64,000 bases of DNA from Pseudoneobacillus rhizosphaerae (lineage in GTDB: Bacteria > Bacillota > Bacilli > Bacillales > Cytobacillaceae). The notes beneath the pieces are model-generated. The model made no database searches and was not told where the DNA came from. It was given only the letters and a program-made list of their open reading frames with translations. The translations under genes were made by a program, and so were the position numbers. Positions 37,377 through 46,747 of this stretch are shown here, one piece after another (within the stretch, counting starts at the first letter, position 1; every line of letters starts with the position of its first letter). The stretch covers positions 225,143 to 289,142 of the forward strand of contig NZ_CAKJTG010000001.1 of NCBI RefSeq assembly GCF_917563885.1, given 5' to 3'.

Positions 37377-37895
37377 TTAAAGTCGGATTACTTCTATGGA
37401 TAATATTTTTAATTCATTTTCATCAGTTTTGTAGATATTAAAAATTAAATTAGTAATTTTACTTATCACTACTTTCGATCCATCCTCTTTGGTTCCGAAT
37501 GTATTAATATCAAATTTATATTTAAATGTATCTTTATTTTTATGGATAATTACCTCGTTAGATACTTCAGTAGTAATACTTGAAAATTTCTTAGAACCCA
37601 CTTGTTGTTCAATACTTATTTTTGAAATTCCAAAGTTCTCTACATCTTCAAAAATCATTCCATTAATTATGTCTAGTTCCTCTTGAGTTTTAATTTTATA
37701 CGCTTCAGCATATAAGGCAGTGAGTTTTCTAGCATAATCAATTAATTTAGTATCACTTGCTTCTTCAATACTTCCCGTTAAAGTAATTGGTTGCATTTTA
37801 TTTATTTCTACTATATGACTCTCTACTATTTCCTCTGACGCTGAACAAGCAACTAATGATAGAATGGTAATTATTAGAACCATAACTCTATAAAT
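37377..37895 (-). CDS. Putative lipoprotein with a probable non-standard ATT start
   Basis: A short hydrophobic leader ends in LSLVAC, a lipobox, followed by a secreted domain of about 150 aa with no recognised motif. From the first ATG (37883) the leader would be MVLIITILSLVAC with no positive charge. Extending four codons upstream to ATT (37895) gives IYRVMVLIITILSLVAC, with an Arg, and places AGGGAGAGA 5 bases before the start. ATT is therefore a credible initiation codon. Standing alone between an IS and the inositol phosphatase-like gene. Function unknown. Confidence 0.6.
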   Translation of the reverse strand: MYRVMVLIITILSLVACSASEEIVESHIVEINKMQPITLTGSIEEASDTKLIDYARKLTALYAEAYKIKTQEELDIINGMIFEDVENFGISKISIEQQVGSKKFSSITTEVSNEVIIHKNKDTFKYKFDINTFGTKEDGSKVVISKITNLIFNIYKTDENELKILSIEVIRL

Positions 37896-38304
37896 TGTAA
37901 TCTCTCCCTAATTGAAAAATATGAATTGTGATGATTTCATTAAAAATGAAAACAAATTAGATCTTCAAAAACTCTTTCCTGTTCACTTAAGGAAAGCATG
38001 TATATTTTTAGCTAGTTTTTGTTCTTGCTAGGTTTTGTAGAATAACACTTTAGTAGAATAAATCCGAAAATCATCTGAGTCCAAAATAGTTTACACCATT
38101 ACTCTTTTCGATAAAAGGACTTTACTATCAATTACTTGTATTCTTTATGAATCATTACTCTACTTATAGTAACTCAAGCCAAATTTTGCAGTAAAATACT
38201 ACATGAAAAGCTTACAGAACATACACCCCACTTCAAGTTCCTCTTCATTTAGAGGTATACTAAAAATAATCTAGAATGGACAAGAGGATAGGAGGTATTC
38301 AGGA
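37896..38304. other. Intergenic, nothing recognised
   Basis: AT-rich spacer between two divergent genes; promoters of both should lie here but no clear -35/-10 pair stands out. No repeats of the dispersed families seen. Confidence 0.5.
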
Positions 38305-39105
38305 ATGAATCATTTTAATATAAGTGAGATTGGGCGGTTTGCAAAAGAGGTTGTAAAGGAAGCTGGTGCCTTACTGGTTAAGTTACGAAAAGAACCAATG
38401 GTGTTAGAGGAGAAGCATGATCATTCAGATTTGGTTACGTTTGCAGATAAGGAAATCGAGTCGTTTTTAGTAAAAAAAATACTGAGCACTTACCCTCAGC
38501 ATGGAATTGTCGGTGAGGAAGGTATTTTTGATCAGGGTGATACCTATTATCAAACTCAATGGGTGATTGACCCGATTGATGGGACAACAAACTTTATTCA
38601 CAACTTCCCTTTCTATGGGATTTCTGTGGGAGTGGTCCATAAAGGTGTGGGGATGATTGGTGTCGTTTATAACCCTGTAACAGATGAACTCTTCTATGCG
38701 GAAAAAGACAATGGCGCTTTTGTGAATGATGTTCGGTTACACCTAGACCAGCCTATTACACTAAAGGAATCGCTGATCTCCACAGCTATGTTTTGGGAAA
38801 ATCCGAATACAAAGAACACGATGCATCCTAGCGTGATCCAAATCTATAAAGAAACTCGTGGTTTGAGAATGTTTGGCGGAGCTGCCATCAGCTTATGCGA
38901 GGTTGCAAAAGGAACACTTAATGCGTATATAGTGCCAGCGTTAAGCACTTGGGATTACGCAGCTGGTATCATCATCCTGAAGGAAGCAGGGGGAACCATT
39001 ACTAGACTAAATGGTCAACCCGTTTCGCTAGAATATGGTGGAAGCCTACTTGCATCACATCCTAGCATTCATCGAGATTTGCTGGGTATACTTTCAAAAC
39101 ACTAA
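38305..39105 (+). CDS. Inositol monophosphatase family protein
   Basis: 266 aa, the normal length. Mg2+/Li+-sensitive phosphatase fold. Metal-site motifs: GEEG (metal-binding Glu, in HGIVGEEGIFD), WVIDPIDGTTNFIHNFPFYG (DPIDGTTN, the family signature) and the C-terminal WDYAAGIIILKEAGG. Substrates in Bacillus may be inositol phosphates, fructose-1,6-bisphosphate, NADP or 3'-phosphoadenosine phosphates; sequence alone does not decide. GGAGGT precedes the ATG. Confidence 0.93.
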   Translation: MNHFNISEIGRFAKEVVKEAGALLVKLRKEPMVLEEKHDHSDLVTFADKEIESFLVKKILSTYPQHGIVGEEGIFDQGDTYYQTQWVIDPIDGTTNFIHNFPFYGISVGVVHKGVGMIGVVYNPVTDELFYAEKDNGAFVNDVRLHLDQPITLKESLISTAMFWENPNTKNTMHPSVIQIYKETRGLRMFGGAAISLCEVAKGTLNAYIVPALSTWDYAAGIIILKEAGGTITRLNGQPVSLEYGGSLLASHPSIHRDLLGILSKH

Positions 39106-39124
39106 AAGTATGAACCAATTTGGA

Positions 39125-39345
39125 ACGGAAATTTTGCGGACTGACCTTCCGTTATGTCAGTTAAACCTCTGATTTACAGTCATTGATCGGACTCCAGTTC
39201 CTCTATTAAGGCATTAAAGGCTACTTTTACGTGATTTAAATGCCAATAAAGGAACTGGTGTCCGCAAATGCAATGATTTAAACTATTTTTATCAAAATAA
39301 GGGATTCTGTGTCCGCCTAGTAGTCGCCTCTGTTTAACGGCCCAC
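39125..39345. repeat. Fold-back repeat with GCGGACT/TCCG modules
   Basis: Four modules (GCGGACTGACCTTCCGTTA, CGGACTCCAGTTCC, GGAACTGGTGTCCGC, GGGATTCTGTGTCCGCC), the last two inverted, as in the interior of the element at 1187-1463. Terminal inverted repeats are not visible here. Confidence 0.6.
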
Positions 39346-39356
39346 TAATCCGAAGA

Positions 39357-39463
39357 TAGAAAGTCTCAAAAGCATATGCTTCTGAGACTCCCTCTCCATA
39401 AAGTTCTTTGTAACTTCCATATGTACAAAATGCCCTTTATGTCTTTTCGTAGTACCCGACACC
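39357..39463. repeat. Hairpin + GTACAAA + GACACC composite repeat
   Basis: A long hairpin (AGTCTCAAAAGCATATG and its inverse) is followed by AACTTCCATATGTACAAA, TGTCTTTTCG and GTACCCGACACC. Also at 3745, 45638, 58794, 60043 and (no hairpin) 60726. Confidence 0.7.
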
Positions 39464-39494
39464 AAATTTGTAAAAACTAAAAAACCAAAGAGTT

Positions 39495-39977
39495 TTAACC
39501 CTCTGGTAATTTGTCTTGTGTTATTGGGTAAAGCTTTTCAATTACCTTTTGAAAACCAAAGATTAACAACGCATCAGCAAAGATTAATAGGAAAAAATTA
39601 ATGGATTTCACTTTTAATTCAAAAATATCAAACCTTTTTAATAAAGCTTTTATTGGAAAAGCATAGATCAAATCTGCAATAAAATTTATTAGTGCATATA
39701 AAAGGAACTTCCCTTTGGATAAGTAAAAAAACCATACTGTTATTACCACATAAGGTCCAAATAAGAGCAAAAAAGCAGTATGAGTCATATTCTTTTGACC
39801 CCCTTTTACTTTCCACAATTTATGAGTAGTAAAATAAAAAATCTCGCACATAAGGGTCATAGAGGAAAACAAGATAACTGGGAGATATTTAACGAATAAT
39901 TTCTTTTTATTTGGAAGAAAAAATACAGATAACCAAGAAATTAAAAACACGAAAACTTTAATGCATACTTGTACCAT
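39495..39977 (-). CDS. Hypothetical membrane protein
   Basis: 160 aa with four or five hydrophobic helices (IKVFVFLISWLSVFFL, YLPVILFSSMTLMCEIFYF, LLLFGPYVVITVWFFYL, FFLLIFADALLIFGF). Size and pattern resemble small uncharacterised membrane proteins common in Bacillus and Clostridium. AAAGGGTGATAAA precedes the ATG. Function unknown. Confidence 0.7.
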   Translation of the reverse strand: MVQVCIKVFVFLISWLSVFFLPNKKKLFVKYLPVILFSSMTLMCEIFYFTTHKLWKVKGGQKNMTHTAFLLLFGPYVVITVWFFYLSKGKFLLYALINFIADLIYAFPIKALLKRFDIFELKVKSINFFLLIFADALLIFGFQKVIEKLYPITQDKLPEG

Positions 39978-40136
39978 TTTATCACCCTTTAGTTTTTACA
40001 TATTTTGTGAAAAAATTGAAATTTTATTCAAAAATAAAAAGTTAATGATACACAATACGATTTAATGTACAAAGGAAAGAAGTGTGACAAGTTCTGTTAT
40101 AAGCACTTGTTGTGTGAAATACAGGAGATAAAGACC

Positions 40137-40265
40137 AACCCTATTTTTAAATAGCAATTTTCAATCAAACGTTTGATTGAATTCAAATTCCATCTGCGGT
40201 TTTATTGAATTATTTTCACCCTTACAAAATTCTACAGTTTTCGCACTTTCTATTAAAATAATAGT
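40137..40265. repeat. Right half of the AATCAAACGTTTGATT element
   Basis: Palindrome at 40161-40180 with flanking ATAGCAATTTTC and CTACAGTTTTCGCACTTTCT as in the right modules at 9690 and 24620. The left half is absent. Confidence 0.78.
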
Positions 40266-40277
40266 GATACCTGTCCC

Positions 40278-41177
40278 CTAAAACCCCATCAACCAGTCCC
40301 CCACCTCATTAAGAAATGCCTTTGCTGCATAACTCTCCCCTCCCGACCGCTTCCTATCCTCCCTCGTCACTCCCACATACCCAGGACGAATCTCGTCCTG
40401 CACCAACTTAACCACATAATTTACCACAGAATAAACGGGCTGATGCGCCAACCTTTTTCTAAATTTCCGCAAGGCTCCCAAATATGCATTCATGATGACA
40501 GGTGCCATGATCCCCTCATTCTTCTCAAGTACACGTTCCGTAATTTCACCAGCAACTTCTCTTGAAAATCCATTATGTACTAGATATCCAACTAATTCCT
40601 GACAGTGATCCTCTTTAATAGGATGACTATGAAGCTTATATTTCTCACACGCACGTTTATATATATTTTCTTCTTCTTTAGTTTCAAAAGAGCTTTCAAG
40701 AGCTTTATAAGAGCTTAAAGGACGTTTGTCATCCACGTTATCCCATTCAAACCCAACAGTTTCATAGTCTCCCATCACATCCACCGCTCCGACATTTCTC
40801 TCCTCAACTCCTACAATCTCCTCATCATCTATAGGCAACTCTCCCTCAAACCGCTGCAGCACATAATACGAATGTCCATTTAATCCATTCGATCGTTTGG
40901 TGTGATAGATTTTGACCACACCATTTTCTTTTAAAAAATGCAGCCCTCTCTCAACGGTTTTGACAGATACACTAGCCAACTCAGCCAGCTTCTCCTGCTT
41001 TAACCAGCACACTCCCGCTACCTTGCAGGCATATTTCTTGATCAGGTGAAAGATCACGTCATAGCTTTTAGTAAGTCTATTCTTAATGAGTAAGTATTGT
41101 AGATTCATATGTTCATTCATTTCCTCTACGCTTGAGAAGGTCTTTAATTTTAGTGCAATGGGAGGGATATAAGTCAC
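40278..41177 (-). CDS. Helix-turn-helix protein of the phage/plasmid replication type
   Basis: 299 aa. N-terminal winged helix (VCWLKQEKLAELASVSVKTV then ERGLHFLKENGVV) of the HTH_36 type, then an acidic linker, then a helical domain (YKLHSHPIKEDHCQELVGYL). Such proteins are common in Bacillus genomic islands and resemble phage replication or replisome-loading proteins; no origin was recognised next to it. The start is GTG 41177 with AAAGGAG 9 bases upstream. A role in accessory-DNA replication or regulation is inference. Confidence 0.6.
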   Translation of the reverse strand: MTYIPPIALKLKTFSSVEEMNEHMNLQYLLIKNRLTKSYDVIFHLIKKYACKVAGVCWLKQEKLAELASVSVKTVERGLHFLKENGVVKIYHTKRSNGLNGHSYYVLQRFEGELPIDDEEIVGVEERNVGAVDVMGDYETVGFEWDNVDDKRPLSSYKALESSFETKEEENIYKRACEKYKLHSHPIKEDHCQELVGYLVHNGFSREVAGEITERVLEKNEGIMAPVIMNAYLGALRKFRKRLAHQPVYSVVNYVVKLVQDEIRPGYVGVTREDRKRSGGESYAAKAFLNEVGDWLMGF

Positions 41178-41641
41178 GATTCATTTCTCCTTTTGGGCCG
41201 ACTTGGTATCCCTACGATACAATCTTTAACGAAACAATTCGAATGTCGTTATTTCATTTAAGAATCGCTTTTTTGCACGAAATGAACAAAAAATGCGTTT
41301 TATTTTCCAATAAGGAGCCGTTTTTGTTCATTTAGAAAAATTAAATCTCATTTTCACTCCACACAAATTATTCCATTTCGTACGAAATTTGTCATTTATT
41401 GTTGGCTATAGACGGCAGTTCGACTAACCATTTCATATTTTAATAATCATATAAGGTAAATGAAACCCACACTCCTTCCTTCTGCAACCATTTACTTTAC
41501 ACTTCCTAACAAAAATAGATCCCTATCATCACACACATCAAGTTCCAATCCATAAGCAAAAGACATTAATCGGAGGTAAAAATATGTGAGCAAAAATCAA
41601 GAACGACACCTGATTATAAAATTTTAAAGGAGCTGATTCAT
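41178..41641. other. Intergenic, nothing recognised
   Basis: AT-rich divergent spacer of 464 bases between the HTH gene and the ComK-like gene. No known motif seen. Confidence 0.45.
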
Positions 41642-42160
41642 TTGTTTATCGTAAGTGATTATATTATCCAGCCACAATTGCTTTATCTATTTGGTGAATT
41701 AGATCGAAACGGCAAGCCTTGCACCATTATTGTGGAAGAGGATCGTTCGTTTATAGTGGATAAGTGTCCACTGCAGGTTCTGAAGGATTCCATTCACTAT
41801 GTGGGCTCTGATTTTAAAGGTTCGTTAGCTAGTGCAAGGAAAACCACTGGTAGAAGTAGGATGACCCCGATGATGGTGAATTTCATATTGAACATTTGCG
41901 TATTCCCTGACCGTGCCTACAAGAATGAATATTGTGTTTGGATTAATTCGAATCAAATTATAGACACGCAACCATTGGATGGACAAACCGTGATTGAATT
42001 TAGTAATGGGAGTTTCTTTATTGTCAATTCAAGACTTACTCCATTTAGAGCAAAGGTACAACTAGCCGAACAATATAGAAAAACCAACTATGAAAGAGGA
42101 AAACGACCGATATCCTTCATACTCGATCCTAAAAAAAGACCGCTAAAAAAGCGAGAATAG
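41642..42160 (+). CDS. ComK-family competence transcription factor homologue
   Basis: 172 aa from a TTG preceded by AAAGGAG. ComK activates DNA-uptake genes in Bacillus. Family features visible: the N-terminal YLFGELDRNGKPCTIIVEED, GSDFKGSLASARKTTGRSRM (core ComK region), PMMVNFILNICVFPD and TVIEFSNGSFFIVNSR. It is shorter than B. subtilis ComK (192 aa) and diverged, so it may be a second, specialised paralogue. Followed by an XRE regulator. The whole neighbourhood is accessory, so transfer is possible. Confidence 0.82.
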   Translation: MFIVSDYIIQPQLLYLFGELDRNGKPCTIIVEEDRSFIVDKCPLQVLKDSIHYVGSDFKGSLASARKTTGRSRMTPMMVNFILNICVFPDRAYKNEYCVWINSNQIIDTQPLDGQTVIEFSNGSFFIVNSRLTPFRAKVQLAEQYRKTNYERGKRPISFILDPKKRPLKKRE

Positions 42161-42223
42161 CGAGCATTTATTATAGTCAAGAAAAACAGTGAATTACGAG
42201 AATGTTAAAGAAGGAGAATGCAT

Positions 42224-42481
42224 TTGAATAAGAAAGAAGGAATATACATCGGAGAAATCATTAAAAGATGGAGAAGATTAAAGGGCATTTCTCAAGAAGA
42301 GCTAGCAGTTAGAAGTAGAATCGACCGCTCCTATATTAGTGAGTTAGAAAGAAATCAAAGCAGCCCATCCATATTCACTGTACTAAAATTGGCCAAAGGC
42401 TTTGGGACTTGTCCTGGCCAATTCTTAGCCGAAATACATAGGGAATTAGATTTTGACCAGATCTTTGAGCAACTAGTGTAA
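42224..42481 (+). CDS. XRE-family transcriptional regulator
   Basis: 85 aa, one helix-turn-helix of the HTH_3 type (KGISQEELAVRSRIDRSYIS, ELERNQSSPSIFTVLKLAKG). TTG 42224 is preferred, 7 bases after AAGGAG; the ATG at 42218 overlaps that site. Phage-repressor-like in size. Possibly controls the ComK-like or following gene. Confidence 0.85.
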   Translation: MNKKEGIYIGEIIKRWRRLKGISQEELAVRSRIDRSYISELERNQSSPSIFTVLKLAKGFGTCPGQFLAEIHRELDFDQIFEQLV

Positions 42482-42500
42482 TTTGTTTGGAGGTGAAGTA

Positions 42501-42803
42501 ATGAAATACTTTGTACTAACAGTCGCAATCGATGAGCAATCTTCCTTTTCTCATGAGTACTATATTAAAGGCCAAGAGCTAGATGAGGTTGTTAGGTTAA
42601 TGAGCAAATATTCGAATGGAATACTATCAACGAATAAATTTAACTTATGCACTCAAAACATTAAATTTGGCTATGTTAGAGAAATTAATTTACAGGATGT
42701 TCCTCACATAGATTCAAGCGAATTTGCATTAATAAACGAGAGAAAAAGCTATGATTTATCGGAACTTACCTATTATCTCTTGAAATTTAGTAATCTAAGT
42801 TAA
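42501..42803 (+). CDS. Hypothetical small protein
   Basis: 100 aa (MKYFVLTVAIDEQSSFSHEY...), GGAGGTGAAGTA directly upstream. Not recognised. It lies 20 bases after the XRE gene, so likely the same operon. Confidence 0.6.
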   Translation: MKYFVLTVAIDEQSSFSHEYYIKGQELDEVVRLMSKYSNGILSTNKFNLCTQNIKFGYVREINLQDVPHIDSSEFALINERKSYDLSELTYYLLKFSNLS

Positions 42804-42933
42804 AAAAACAAAAAAAATTTCCTTCTAACACCTGTTTTGTTGGCTGGAGACGGTGGCTCATTATTCCTCCCAATTATCTAGTTGTATTAAAAAGGAGAAT
42901 TATGTTGAAGATAACAACGCCATGTCTCAATCT

Positions 42934-42973
42934 AAAAGGGAGTCTCGAGTATCAATCCCGAGACTCCCTTTAT
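42934..42973. terminator. Bidirectional terminator hairpin
   Basis: AAAGGGAGTCTCG pairs with CGAGACTCCCTTT. Lies between the convergent hypothetical gene and the replisome-organiser pseudogene. Confidence 0.75.
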
Positions 42974-42983
42974 TCATTCGCTT

Positions 42984-43708
42984 TTATTCCACCAAGCCAA
43001 AATCCTCTTCCCGATTAACCAACTTTCGTTTCTGATTCAAATAAGACTCGAAATTTGACCCAAATAAGGTGATTGGTCTCAAGAACTTACTCCACTCGGG
43101 ATCATTTAGCCATTCAGAGGCTTTAATATTTAAAACCTTTTAAAAATCTACTAAGGTAAACCCTTCCTCCCATCTCGCCTGAATGAGCTCTTTGGTTTTC
43201 TTCGTACCCTTGCGATAATTAGAACTCATTCTTGTATTTAAGTAGTCAATGATTTCCGAATAGGGAATTCAAGATCTGTTTCTCTAAGATCATATCTAAT
43301 GAATCCATTTCATCCCCCTTTTGGAACGTTACTATGTCTGGTTGGCTTGTCGACTGCTGCTCAGGGATTAGGAAGTTATCCACTCTCATATTCTTGAAGC
43401 CTCTCATAATTAATCCTATACCACTTCGTTTTATCTAACTTCGATTCGTTCCAGTTGGCCGAGATTAAGATTCCTAGATCTTCAAGAGATTTAATGGCTC
43501 GTTTGATTGTACTTTCTGACCAAAACGGGACTTCCTTTTGCCAATCCTTATAGGAACAGTATATCCATTTCTTCCCCTCTTTCACATTATTACTAGAACT
43601 CAACCAAAACTGTACCTTCTGCAACATCACCGCTTCCGTCAGGCCTACCTTCACTGTAAAAGACCAACTAATTAGTAACGGGTAATCCATCATTAATAAC
43701 ATGTTCAT
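42984..43708 (-). pseudogene. Broken phage-type replisome organiser (HTH + conserved phage C-terminal domain)
   Basis: The N-terminal half (43376-43708, start ATG after GGAGGG) is open and reads as a winged-helix replication protein: GLTEAVMLQKVQFWL, WIYCSYKDWQKEVPFWSEST. The C-terminal half (42984-43315) reads IPYSEIIDYLNTRMSSNYRK, then IQARWEEGFTLVDF, a TAA stop in place of Leu, then KVLNIKASEWLND and RPITLFGSNFESYLNQKRK. This is the phage conserved C-terminal pattern. At least one frameshift (near 43270) and one nonsense codon (near 43140) separate the parts. A relic of a prophage or plasmid. Confidence 0.82.
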
Positions 43709-44253
43709 CCTTTTATCCCTCCATTTTAAAGTTGATAGGATCAAAATGCCTTCTGTATCCATGCAAAGGAGGTTTTCCATTGGCCAATTTGCTCTCTCAC
43801 ATTCTATATCCGGTAAATCCTAGCAATAGGACAGGCTATTTTAAAAAGATACAGGAGTAAACTCACCATTTAGAGTCAGTATTCACAACTAGAGAGGAGC
43901 TAGGAACCCACTAAGACCTTTCACCTGATTCAAATCAAAGCGAAGGGAGGTTCTGACACTAGGTAAGTATTGTACAACCCCAGAAAAACAGCCGCCAAAT
44001 CAAATTAAACAATTGAAAAAGGGCAATTCCCCCCCCTATACCTCTACACATGTATAAAAGGAACCAAACTCATCCATAAATCTATGCCATGTATCTGATA
44101 TGTACAAAGCTATATTTGCCGCTACCCTGGGACAAGGTACCTGTCCCCTTGTACCATCCTAAATAAACTTTCACTTTAAACTCTTTTGTCGGCTATAGCA
44201 GGTGGAGCCACTTACCTTCTAATTGTGTAATTGTCTTAAAAAGGGGTTTTATC
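43709..44253. other. Intergenic, no gene seen
   Basis: Contains one GGGACAAGGTACCTGTCCC + CTTGTACC repeat (44129-44155). The remainder shows no coding signal or named motif. Confidence 0.5.
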
Positions 44254-44523
44254 TTGAAAGAAGACAAAATCATTTACATAGCAGCTGCTTTAAAAAGAGT
44301 AAGAAAACAGATGGGCATAACTCAGGAGAGTGTAGCAGGAAAGGGTAGAATCAATAGAGGATACTTAAGCGATCTTGAAGGAGATAAGAATAATCCAACA
44401 ATTGATATGATGTTTCAAGTTGCATATGGATTGGGGATTGAACCTTATGAGCTCGTAAGACAAATCCAAGAGGACAATGCTGATTATCCTAGTAAAATCG
44501 ATAACATGGAACCAAAAGAATAA
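44254..44523 (+). CDS. XRE-family transcriptional regulator
   Basis: 89 aa. Helix-turn-helix (MGITQESVAGKGRINRGYLS, DLEGDKNNPTIDMMFQVAYG). TTG start 44254 with AAAAAGGGG 7 bases upstream. Related in pattern to the XRE gene at 42224. Target unknown. Confidence 0.83.
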   Translation: MKEDKIIYIAAALKRVRKQMGITQESVAGKGRINRGYLSDLEGDKNNPTIDMMFQVAYGLGIEPYELVRQIQEDNADYPSKIDNMEPKE

Positions 44524-44823
44524 TGCAACGAAATAATACATTGTGCCATTAAAGTTAAATCTCAGAGGAACTTTGTGCTATATATTAGGGGACGGAGGGT
44601 ATTCTCTCCTCCCCTTTATTTTTACCTATTTCGGTAAGTTTAGATAAAATAAATTCGAGACTCCTTCTTTTATCTTCAACTACAAACAAACTCCCATTTG
44701 ACATGGATAAAATGCTGTTTTTGTCTTTTGCTGGATCCAGACACCATAGCCAGGTACCGGACGGACAACCATTTCATGAGATTTGATCAAAGAAAGTACT
44801 TGAAGCCCATATTTCCAAATACC
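44524..44823. other. Intergenic, nothing recognised
   Basis: Spacer between the XRE gene and the end of the EcsC pseudogene. A short CGGAGG...CTCC hairpin near 44590-44615 may terminate the XRE transcript. Confidence 0.4.
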
Positions 44824-45525
44824 TTATTTCATATCAATAATAACTGGTTCATCATTTTTCTTAAAAATTGACTCATCGATAAAAAGTTTTAGTGCAACAT
44901 TTCCAATTATATTGGTTGATACAGCATCTACAGTACCACCAACTATTCCCCCAACTAAAGGGACCATTTTCTCTAAGTTTTATTAAACCTTTTTCACTGG
45001 ACTTTGTTAACAGTCGGAATACAACTGCTTGATTAATTTTTTTAATTACTTCAAACGGTATTTTTTTTTCCAGCCACCCCAAGTTTTTTACCTATTTGAA
45101 TTCCAGCATCTTTTAAAATATCTTTTGCCCCACTACCTGCTAAACATGCATAAACAAAAGATTTCACTTGATCATCTATAAGGTCATAACCACCCATATA
45201 AGCAATAACTGCTACCATTCTAATTTGCACTAGGATCACACTAGCTATATTTGCAGGTATGGCAACGGGTAATGTAACGAATCCCCCTAAACCCGTTAAA
45301 AAACCACTTGTTGCACTTTTGTATTCTGCAGCGTATTAAACTATTAACTTTGTCTTCTAGTAAGCCATCCTTTTTAATATAGCTTTCAGCTAACTCTATA
45401 GCAGTATCCATATAAGGAATACCACCATTAATTGCTTTATCATAAGACCAATCTAAAGCTTTTATAATTGTTTCTTGAGTTATTGATTTTTTTGTTCTGT
45501 CATTTAATTCACCAATCCCATTCAT
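44824..45525 (-). pseudogene. EcsC-family protein, several frameshifts
   Basis: Pieces in successive frames give one EcsC-like protein: ALDWSYDKAINGGIPYMDTA, AESYIKKDGLLEDKVNSLIR (45525-45320), VILVQIRMVAVIAYMGGYDL and KSFVYACLAGSGAKDILKDA (45239-45060), IPFEVIKKINQAV (45070-45000), then KLFIDESIFKKNDEPVIIDM to a stop at 44824. Breaks lie near 45310-45340, 45065 and 44980-44960. The frame slips by single bases, so it is a recent decay. EcsC proteins are of unclear function; no ecsAB genes adjoin. Confidence 0.82.
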
Positions 45526-45637
45526 TTACATACATGGAAAAAATATACTAAATATTGTAATTTCAATACCGTTAAATAGTATTGTTTTTTCTGAATAGGA
45601 AAAAGGTTTAATAACAGATGGAGTTAATACTAAGAAC

Positions 45638-45780
45638 AAAAAAACAGGTAGAAAGTTTAATAAACTCTCTGCCTGCTTTATCGTTTACTCTATTACATTA
45701 CTGTCACTCATATCCCATACTGTATTTTCCACAGGTACAAATCAGCATTTATGTCTTTTGTCGGAACCGGACACCTATCC
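45638..45780. repeat. Hairpin + GTACAAA + GACACC composite repeat
   Basis: Hairpin AAAAACAGGTAGAAAGTTT with its inverse (45638-45679), then TGTATTTTCCACAGGTACAAA, kept as TATTTTCCACAGGTACAAA, then TGTCTTTTGTCGGAACCGG and ACACC. Confidence 0.72.
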
Positions 45781-45818
45781 CCTTTTTTGGTATCTTATGT
45801 AATATTTAAACAAATTCC

Positions 45819-46694
45819 TCAAAGGTTTGGAAAAAGCTTTTTTAATTCGTTTAAGATTTCATTTCCCATAAAGTCTAATGAGTCTTTCTTTGCATATTCT
45901 CCATGGCTTTTTCCCTTTTCATCTGCACCCCCACCTAAACCAATAAACTGCTCTGATGGTTTAAAGTGTAGTCCAACCACTGGAACCTTTAGTCTTGAGT
46001 GAAAACCTAGTTGATATTTTGAATTAGGAAATTGAGAAACTACTTTAGGGGAATCGAGATATATTCCATGTTCTAAATTAGTAAACCTTTTACAATGCTC
46101 TTTCCCTAAGATAATTATCAGTGACGGTTCTAAGAAATCCAAGGTATCTTTTAGAAATTGATTCGCAAAATCTGAATCAAGTAGCTCTTTTCTTGAAGGG
46201 ATTTTACCCATTTGACTTTTTGTAGCAATCGGGAAAAAGTCGGTATGAACAACATTTTTATAATTCTTAAAATTATATAAGGAACCACCCATACCATTTA
46301 AAAAACCTTCTAATTTTGCTCCTTTTGGTTTACCAAACCAATTACGATATGTAGTTTTTCTACTAAAATATGAATTATAAAGTTGAATAGATGATTCTAA
46401 CTGACTATCATCATTTGCATAATCCACCAAATTAACACCTTGTTCCCTAACAAAGAACCTTGCATTCTCTCCTATAAGTAAATGGTTATCCCTATCTAAA
46501 AACTCCCTTGTTGATGGGTTAGTTGCTATTGTAACCCAGTTGTTTTTCATAGTGTTACCAAACCATACAACTGGAGTTGACCTTTCAATTATCTCAGATG
46601 AAATAGAAGTACTTAATAATTTATCCTGGAATAATGATGCACGAATTACTAAAGATTTTGCCTCTTTAATTTTTATTGGTTGCAAATTAACCAT
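45819..46694 (-). CDS. Protein resembling the uracil-DNA glycosylase fold
   Basis: 291 aa, not firmly recognised. Several spaced motifs fit the uracil-DNA glycosylase superfamily: WVTIATNPSTREFLD near residue 55 (position of the GxNPS/xxE motif), NVVHTDFFPIATKSQMGKIP (HxDxxPxAT-like), PSLIIILGKEHCKRF (the LLLLG strand) and LHFKPSEQF (in place of HPS). It could remove damaged bases or simply share the fold. The start is ATG with GAGGGGGCAATTGT upstream. Third in a possible operon with a JAB-domain protein. Confidence is in the coding call more than the function. Confidence 0.6.
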   Translation of the reverse strand: MVNLQPIKIKEAKSLVIRASLFQDKLLSTSISSEIIERSTPVVWFGNTMKNNWVTIATNPSTREFLDRDNHLLIGENARFFVREQGVNLVDYANDDSQLESSIQLYNSYFSRKTTYRNWFGKPKGAKLEGFLNGMGGSLYNFKNYKNVVHTDFFPIATKSQMGKIPSRKELLDSDFANQFLKDTLDFLEPSLIIILGKEHCKRFTNLEHGIYLDSPKVVSQFPNSKYQLGFHSRLKVPVVGLHFKPSEQFIGLGGGADEKGKSHGEYAKKDSLDFMGNEILNELKKLFPNL

Positions 46695-46747
46695 ACAATT
46701 GCCCCCTCTAATTTCGCATTTATTCTTAATTTGTCGCTATTATTGAT

